In this document: positions 56,222-64,000 of the stretch, in pieces
Layout: the number at the start of each line of letters is the position of its first letter
Numbering within the stretch: position 1 is the stretch's first letter
Origin: Pogonophryne albipinna
Lineage: Eukaryota > Chordata > Actinopteri > Perciformes > Artedidraconidae
Assembly: GCA_028583405.1 (NCBI GenBank)
Contig: CM053247.1
Span: 8,934,946-8,998,945 of the forward strand
DNA length: 64,000 nucleotides
Direction of reading: 5' to 3'
The notes under the pieces: generated by a model
What the model was told of the DNA's origin: nothing
The model's database searches: none
What the model saw: only the letters and a program-made list of their open reading frames with translations
Made by a program: the position numbers and the translations under genes

Positions 56222-59200
56222 GTAAGTGGATAGAGGATACACGAAATACACAGTTGTCTCCTGGATCGGGTAGCTAGCACTGCGCTGCTAGCATGCGAGT
56301 TAGCTAACATAGGCAGGAATGTGCATCTTGCCGAGATTGGTTTTCAACTACAGCAGCAATAAAGCTAATGTTAGTATGTCAGCAGTAACGCAACACACAA
56401 TACGTATCCAGTTGTAATATTAAAACACAAACTCAGTTCTTCATTTGCTCTTTATTTATTAAAGGCCAGCGTCACCGTTTAGCTTGACAGTTGTCGTTCA
56501 GATGCTAGTCCGATCAGCTGGTCTTTAGCTAACTGATGCTAGTGTAAGCTAACATAGCTGGAATCGTCTCGCTTATACATTACAGGTTTGCAGCTGTATT
56601 GTGTTGCCATTAACTTTATGCACCCTACTGTGCCTGAAAATGTTTGAAAAAAACTGTCAATGGAATACACACGAGGACAAAACAAAAACAGGGGCACGGA
56701 CGGTCTGTGGCGTTGGCTAAATGTATTACTCAACATTATATTATGGGCTAAGCAGGGTTGTTGTAAGGTTACGACTGGCTAGTCATAGCCAAGGGGCTGC
56801 TGGTATCAAAGTCGCAATGACTGGCATATTAAGTGCATTTACCATCGGCCTCATTTCGTGCCTAAAGACTCTGCTGTGATGTGCAACTTAAAGTCACCTG
56901 TGTGTGCCCAGCGGTCAGTGCATTGTTCCTGATTACATGGATGACTGCCCGGCTGCCTTTACAGTCACCTAACCACCCAGCAGCTCAGTCTTGGTTGCAG
57001 GATGGGGCTAAATGTGTACTTTGGTCCATCTAATGTTATCAAAAACATGTGCCATGCCCTGGCCGTGTTTACTGTGTCCCTTTGGCAGCACATGCGATGA
57101 ACTACGCCTGACAGATTGCCTTTAAAAAAAAGTGTTTTGCTTCTGCATGTTTTAACATGTTTTGTTCAACTATAAACAAAAGACAAAAACACATGTGTTA
57201 ATAAGAATATCAAAGAAAATGGGAATGTCTAACGTAAAGACAGAATAACATGGTGAAATATGGTAAACAATGCTTTTGGTATTTGTGCAATCCAGGCATT
57301 GCTGTTAGCTTCCTACATGGTGTAAGCTATGAGCCAAGTGCATGAAGGAAAAGCATCCAGTCTCAACCTTTTTTCAAAATAAGAGACAGAAGACTCAGCC
57401 AAACTTAACATTTACCTGCTTTTCATACCATTGTATGTGGACATTATCATGATTGAAGATGTTTATGGTCTGTAACCATTTGTTGAATGGGGTGAGACAT
57501 GCTTTACTGCTACAACAGTTGTTGGTAACAATGACATGCTATTTCCCTAACAATTCACACGGGCATCTTTTAAATTACACCCTTTTCAGTCACACTTAAT
57601 TGCAATGTCATAGATTTGACATGCAACTCAATTGTTGTACTGGTTGTCCCATCCTTTTTTTGATATACGCATTTAACTTACACGCACAATGAAAATAATA
57701 ATAATAATTTGTAAAGCAATTTCCTTCCAACAAGTTTAATAACAAGACCTTAAAAACATCTTTCACAACAGTAACTGAATATTATGAGCTTTAGGGGCAT
57801 GACACAATTGAGGTTTACTGAAGGGCTACTGCATTGTAAAAGCCTCATGCTGTTTTGTCTGTCCCAAAGAACAGGAATGAAAGGGTTTTAGAAGACACAT
57901 TTAGGTAATGAAAACAGCACAATGACTACAGCCTTTAAACATATTCATATTATTGACCAGGCTAGAAAGTCATTATTTTTCAAGAAGTGCAATTTTATTA
58001 CGTTTAAAATAGCCATTTACAGCCACTTTGACTTTATAATTAAAAACTCCTTTTTCTAAATTCAACATTCACTTTCCTAAACCTTTAAAACAACATACAT
58101 GTTGGATGAGCAGGCTACACATATGTTTATCTTAAACAAACAACCTGAATAACCCAAGCCCCTTTCAATATTAAATTGTGAGGCATGGGGAAGTTGTTAA
58201 TCCATTTCAGTGTATTTGGCCATATTAACTAATAATAAGGCACGCCAACCCCACCAAAAAGAAGAATCTAAAGCTAAAATAGTAAGCTAATTAGGTGGCA
58301 TTCATTCAGAATAATGAGCATATCAATTGCACAGTATTGCCAATCTGTAGGGTTTTGAGCTGCGTGAAGGCACATTTAAAGATGTCTCCGGTTGCTGGAT
58401 TTCGTTATTAAAATAACCTATGCATAAATTATGGAAAACACCATATAAATGTTATTAATTCTAACCACCAATAGCTGTGAAATGCTTACCATTAGCAGAT
58501 ATGCACGTGTTGACAAGCTTGCCCAAAGTTAAAGCCCTCAGCTTTCGAATAAATGGACTTTAAAAGTAACTGAACATCAAAACCAGAGCTGTGTAACTCA
58601 TTACAGTGTCATAATAGAAAACTGCCAACTGCTGATAGCTGACCTTTGGTGCCAGGTGATGTTATTGTTGTGTCTAGATGGTAACCCTCAAATAGCAAAA
58701 CTTGCCAAGGGCTCTCTAGAAACTTGCTTGGAGATTACTTATCTTAATCGAAACCATTTGTGTTCAATGCCTAACTTGGCCTATCGAAGAAAACAATTGT
58801 AATGGTGAAATTTACCAGCCACACTTTATTTTAATTCAACTTTTTAATTTATTTGGCTGTTGAGTAAAGCAAGTCACATTTTACAAGCATTTGGCTGGTT
58901 GCTAGTGTTACGTTTGCCTATGAGGCTATTCTTCCTCACTACAGAAATCAGCTGAGCGGTTCTTATTTTACTGTGATTTATTGAGATGACTCAAAACCTG
59001 CCAAGAGTTGGTGTGAGGAAGTGAAGTCACAACTGTAGCCTCGGGTATTTACCTTATTCTGCTTTTTTCCCTCTGTGTTTCAATGCTAACAGGCATTGAT
59101 ACTGTGAAACTCACTGGGTTAGTCCTTTGGCTAGGTGTATACTCTCCTCGGCTAAAATAGGGTTGCTAACATTTGTGTACTGGATACAGCACTTATTGTG

Positions 59201-61140
59201 CCTACATCTAAAACTGTAGTTTCTTCGTTTTGCATGTCTTTCCTCCAGGGAAAAAGCGATTGTATTGTTTCATCATGTTTACCAGCTGCTTTGTATGAGT
59301 AATTGTGATTAAACATTGCCAAAGTTGTGTGATGAGTTAAACACACAATATAATATGCCCTTGCTGACACTTTTATAACCACCATCCAAACTAAATTATG
59401 CCCATAACTGAGGTTTGTGTTTTGAATTTAATTCCAACTAAGTGTTATCTGAGTTACTTCTCAGCTCTAAAAGCTATTTGGATATTAAATATGTAAAAGG
59501 GCTTGCTGCAAATAAGGCAATGTATCCAACCCATCACCTAGAAAGCAAAAAAACATTTTGCAAACCTGATGACCTGTTCTAGCCTCATATTTTGACATAG
59601 AATGGCACACTTTTCTAAATTATGTTCCCTAAGATGTTCATGTCAGGATAAGCCAGACCAGTGTAAAGGATGATGCAGTGATGACAAATTGTGTACAACG
59701 GCCCCCCGGAAGTTAGCATCGGCAGGCGAGTAATGGACACAGAGTAATGTCCCCATTGGATTTCGGTATATTGCAGAAAAATATGCCCTGTGGCCAACAC
59801 AGATTTAACACGTTTTTTTCACCAGGATAATCTATAGTATACATATAACACCCCTTTGTGATTTTTGAAGCGCAAATGCAGTCACTGAATTAAAAAGCTA
59901 ATGGTAGGCTAAAAACTAACTACGACGGCACCACTGCTAAATTAAAGGCAGATTCATGATGATGTTTAGTAGTCACATTTAGTCACTTTTTTGCATCCGC
60001 CATTCTTTATGACTCCTAGAAGATTCGGACATTCACAAGTGAGGTGTTTGGTTTACGTAATTTATTTTGTAGAATAAAACGTGAAAATCTCTACAGCTTG
60101 TTTTAAACACAGAGCTTATTTCAGGCATCTTAAATTGCTTATATTGTCAGACCAACTGTCAAAATTCCCAAAGATCATAGCATACTTTAAATTGTATTGA
60201 AACAGCACTAGCAAATGTAAGGTGGCACTATCTGAAAAGTTAGCTGTTGTTGTCAATGATTGGGAACAAAAGTACATAACTTTAAATATCAAGATTTCAC
60301 AGAGTGCTGCGCCTGAGGCCAAATTGGAAAACACACCTTGAAGTCTGAACAAATACAAAGACAGTTTATTTTAAATCAACAGAGACTAATGTATACAGAC
60401 TAAGGAAAGATTACCTGCTGGGATTATATTTTGGCTTTGCATTTCCCTTTCTGTAGTGGGGATGGGAGAAGCAATGTGTATTCTGTGCTGTGTAAGCCTG
60501 TTTGTTATTGATTAGGTTTAGCCAGATAGCTGCATTAGAATCTTATGGATAAGCAGCACAAGGCCAATACTAATTCCCCCTTCATATGAGCTTTCTCAGG
60601 CCTTGTGAAAAGCATCTCATAGAAAGAGACTGTCTTAGTTGTGTGTGTGTGTGCATTTGTGTGTGGTGTCATGTCAGACACCAGACTTCAGTTGCACTTT
60701 ACCGCTTGTCTTTGTTGAGAAGAAGCAGCAGCGTGCAGTCATAAACCAAGACAGGATCATTCTTAATTGGCCCCCCGGGGAAATGGTCTGTACGCCATGA
60801 GAGCCAGAAAAGCGCTGAGAAGTTTAAGTACACACACATAATGTAGTACGCACATGTTCTGTGTTTGTGTGTACTGAACGTGTTTAATACAGTTTTTACT
60901 CGCTCAAGTTTTTGTGAGTTCATGCAGCCATTCTGTTCAATTCTGTATATTTTGGAACGTCAGAAAATCATGACAGATGGATATGGTTTTGGTCTCGTCA
61001 TGGGATTTGTAGAGAACAAAACACACCATTGTTATTCTTTTTTATCATTGTCTTTATGTATTACTTTTGCAGTATTAAATTAATTTAGAAAACTGCAGTT
61101 CATCCAGAAAGTGTCAACCTTTGGATGATGTATTGTAGCA
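56222..61140. other. Long stretch without recognisable genes
   Basis: AT-rich sequence with few stops-free frames and only a (GT)n at ~60640-60665. No obvious transposon ends in the parts I inspected, which contrasts with the rest of the window. It would fit a large intron or intergenic space. Confidence 0.4.
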
Positions 61141-61706
61141 TTTCCTAATAAATTTTCCTTCATGTGCATTAATGGAGTGTGAGAAGGGCCTGGAGAATCG
61201 GAGTGGTACTGCAGTCGCTTTACCGCCCCGTTGTGACGAAAAGGGAGCTGAGCCAGAAGGCAAAGCTCTCTGTCTACCGGGCCATTTTCGTACCATCCTC
61301 ACCTATGGTCATGCGGATACAAGTGGCCGAGATGGGTTTTCTCCGCAGGCTGGCTGGTGTCTCCCTTAGGCAGTGGTTCCCAAAGTGGGGGGCAGAGGCA
61401 TGATAGGGTGGGGGCGCGCGAGAGACCAGGAGGGAAAATGGTTATTAAAAAAAAAAAAAAAAAAAATTATAATTTGAAAAATTATTGATTCGAAAATAAT
61501 ATGATACAGTACTATTACGTCTGGGTCTCTGTGTTTCATTAAAGCTCGGCTCTGTGTGTGTGTGTGGAGCGAGCCATTTTGTGTGCGTGAGAGAGAGAGA
61601 GCGCACCGGTACCGGAGATCGTTGTTGTTAGCTTCTGGTGCTAGCGAGCTACGCTAACGGATATAAGGAGTCCTCTCCTGTCAGACTGAGGCTCAGTGAG
61701 CTAAAG

Positions 61707-63269
61707 CAGTGTTTTTCAAAATGGGGGCCCCGACCCCCCGGGGGGGGGGGGGCGCGCCAGGGGGGTCACGCAAAGTTTGAGGGAAAGGGGAATTTTTTTT
61801 TTTTTTAAAGTTACATTTTTTTTTCTTCTTTTTTTTTATTAATGTTATTAATAACTGCATATCTATCAATCTATGTGTCCTTTGATGCCAATCCTTTAAT
61901 ATTTTTTGTTTTTGAATCACACGACTGCCCTTCAAGCCTATCAGAATCGAGCTGCCGCTATTGAGAGTGAAACTGAGTATTTGCTCAACTTTTGGAGCAA
62001 GTGAATATTTCGCTCTGCAGCTAGATGAGAGCACGGATGTAGCAAATGTCGCAGAATTGCTTGCATACATCAGATTTATATCAGAAGACAACTTTGTTGA
62101 GGAAATATTATTTTGCAAAGCACTGGAAGAGACATTTTCCAAGTTTTAGATGAGTACATCATCTCAAATGGACTTGACTGGTCTCGTTGTGTGGGTGTGT
62201 GTTCAGATGGGGCAGTGGGGCTATGACCGGCAAAAAAAGCGGAGTGACAGCTTTGATCAGGCGGAAGGCACCAAATGTAGTGGCAACGCACTGCATGCTT
62301 CATCGCGAGGAACTTGTTGCTAAGCGTATTTTGTGTAACGAGATGGGCGCAAAGTTTGAGGGGTTACTGCTCCACTCCAACGTGTGCTGGCTTTCCCGTG
62401 GGGTGGTGCTAAATTGTGTTTTTGGACTGCGAAGGGAGATCAGTGAATTCCTCTCTTCTGAAAATCATCAACTGGCTGGCCGTTTTTCAGATGCCTCATG
62501 GCTCCGGAAACTTGCATACTGTTTCACTCCCACAGTCCTGTCCACTATCCCGCACTGGCTGAGAGGGCTCTCAAATCCCTTCTTCCATTTGCCACCACAT
62601 ACCTCAGCGAGTCTGGCTTTTCTACATTGAAGGTATTGAAAACAAAGCACAGAGGACGTTTGGACAGTGGACAATGACAAACCTAAAACCTAGGATTGAT
62701 AAACTGTGTAGGAGCCACCAAGCCCACCCCTCCCACTAGTGAGGGAACAGGTATACACAAAGAGACACACATAGTGAAATTACAAGGACTGTTGTTTATA
62801 TATATGAATATAAATATGTTTATTGTTAATATTACTGTTGAATATTATATATAATATTAAAAAGGTCAAATTAGCTTTCAAAAATGTGAAAAATATATGT
62901 TAATTGTTCATATTACTGTTCAAAATTATATAATATTATAAAGACAGAAATCACTTTAAAAATGCTTTAAAATATGTTTACTGTTGATATTACTGTTTAA
63001 TATTGTGTTAAGAATGTGTATAACAGAATGAATAATGAACAATGAATGTAATGAATGACAAACAAAAGATAAATATGACAAATGTTTAGAAGAATAACTG
63101 ATTGTTAATTATTAATACAAATATATATTAGGAAAATGTATTAAGCTGTATGATTAATTTGTCATATTTTCCATCATAAAGTAATTTTAAAAAATGGCAA
63201 CAGGGGGGTCCCCGCCAGAGGATAATGCTATATGGGGGTCCTTTGCATGGCAAAGTTTGGGAACCCCTG
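61707..63269 (+). mobile_element. Charlie-like hAT nested in the previous hAT
   Basis: Starts CAGTGTTTTTCAAAATGG, ends GTTTGGGAACCCCTG, flanked by AGCTAAAG at 61699-61706 and 63270-63277. It encodes a broken hAT transposase on plus. The right third is AT-rich with an imperfect repeat built on AATATGTTTATTGTT-like units (62810-63010). Confidence 0.9.
61955..62690 (+). pseudogene. hAT transposase relic (Charlie / SCAND3-like)
   Basis: Recognisable blocks in order: FALQLDESTDVANVAELLAY (first catalytic Asp region), VCSDGAVAMTGKKSGVTALI (second), ATHCMLHREELVAKR, then NVCWLSRGVVL and LRREISEFL, and finally ATTYLSESGFSTLKVLKTKH (dimerisation region; the usual E-S-F block). Frames change at ~62150-62190 and ~62570, and large internal parts are deleted. 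It is non-functional. Confidence 0.8.
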
Positions 63270-64000
63270 AGCTAAAGGACTCTCTGTGTTATCTCAGTGG
63301 GTCTCAAACGTATTGATCACCATTAATGTAAACAATTATTTCCGAGGCACACCTGCTTACACCTATATGCCGTGAGCAGCTGATTATCGAGCCTTCATTG
63401 TAACAGTCACACTGTATTTGCGTGGGGAGTGTTGCAGTAGAAAATTCCACTGTAGCGACCGGGACATTAATGGGAAACCCTAAATGTTTGAGCACCCTCT
63501 ATGAAACGTCAAGCTACCCCACAGCACCCCCAAAAGAAATCTCTGGCGCCGCCACTGAGCCTGACTATTTGTGTTGGGGGGGCCCGACTTTTTTTTTTTT
63601 CCAAAGGGGAGGCCTGACAGAAAAAGTTTGAGAACCACTGCCCTTAGGGATAAGGTGAGGAGTTCAGTCATCCGGGAGGGACTCGGAGTTGAACCGCTCC
63701 TCCTTCGCGTCGAAAGGAGCCAGTTGAGGTGGTTCGGGCACCTAGTTAGGATGCCACCTGGGCGCCTCCCTAGGGAGGTGTTCCAGGCACGTCCAGCTGG
63801 GAAGAGACCAAGGGGTAGACCTAGGACCAGGCGGAGGGATTATATCTCTTCGCTGGCCTGGGAGCGCCTTGGGATCCCCCAGTCAGAGCTGGTTGATGTG
63901 GCCAGGGAAAAGAAAGTTTGGGGCTCTCTGCTGGAACTGCTACCCCCTCGACCCGACCACGGACAAGCGGGAGAAGATGGATTAAAGGGAGTGTGTATTT

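Larger units (their letters stand above)
61371..63640. mobile_element. hAT element inserted in the LINE
   Basis: Starts CAGTGGTTCCCAAAG, ends TTTGAGAACCACTG, flanked by CCCTTAGG at 61363-61370 and 63641-63648. It contains an A-run (61447-61466), CpG-rich sequence at 61540-61660, and the second hAT at 61707-63269. No transposase of its own is visible. Confidence 0.9.
61150..63985 (+). mobile_element. LINE 3' end, interrupted by nested hAT elements
   Basis: 61170-61370 and 63641-63985 are one LINE segment: AAAGCTCTCTGTCTACCGGG, GAGATGGGTTTTCTCCGCAG, then TCATCCGGGAGGGACTCGGA, CCTCCCTAGGGAGGTGTTCC and GACCCGACCACGGACAAGCG, ending AGATGGATTAAAGG. This is a very common fish non-LTR 3' region (RTE/Rex-like in style; clade uncertain). 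The junction CTCCCTTAGG-GATAAGG is restored when the hAT at 61371-63640 is left out. Confidence 0.75.

Overview
The window looks like nuclear DNA of a teleost fish. It is AT-rich and intron-bearing, with only a few real host exons in a sea of transposon remains. The host genes I can support are small CC chemokines with the three-exon structure and splice phases usual for that family. The repeats are typical of bony fish: hAT elements with 8-bp target duplications, an ISL2EU-type element, L2/CR1-like and other LINE pieces, and TTAA-flanked MITEs. I found no bacterial-type operon, rRNA, tRNA, CRISPR array or viral gene.

Layout, left to right. 1-6 kb is gene-poor and holds a 2.6-kb foldback element with ~660-bp inverted ends. 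6.05-10.97 kb is one complete hAT transposon with an open transposase reading frame on the minus strand. 11.6-12.7 kb is a LINE reverse-transcriptase fragment. 14.0-16.7 kb is a complete CCL19-like chemokine gene on the minus strand. 17-20.6 kb is non-coding apart from an orphan promoter-like cluster near 18.2 kb and a MITE. 20.63-33.65 kb and 34.20-53.74 kb are two copies of one tandem segmental duplication. Each copy carries the same 94-residue CC chemokine gene (minus strand, predicted proteins identical) plus several kb of non-coding DNA. The copies have since taken different insertions. Copy 1 has a 1.26-kb hAT. Copy 2 has a ~1-kb L2-like LINE, a 6.0-kb ISL2EU element, a 0.65-kb hAT and a hairpin element. 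In most cases the other copy preserves the empty site. A 33-bp minisatellite lies at the junction between the copies (33.65-34.14 kb), and a second array (54.5-55.2 kb) follows copy 2. The second array sits inside a LINE, and its unit is a piece of that LINE's coding sequence. 55.3-61.1 kb has no recognisable protein gene; one spliced untranslated exon is possible. 61.1-64 kb is a LINE 3' end interrupted by a hAT that is itself interrupted by a second hAT.

The biological core is a small chemokine cluster: one CCL19-like gene and a recently duplicated pair of CCL19/21-type genes, all in the same direction. Each has a TATA box with an interferon-response-like motif just upstream, which fits inducible immune expression. 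The most unusual mobile element is the ISL2EU-type transposon. It carries a THAP-domain DDE transposase on one strand and a SWIM/YqaJ-exonuclease-like gene on the other, both damaged. All calls come from reading the sequence; no database or alignment program was run.
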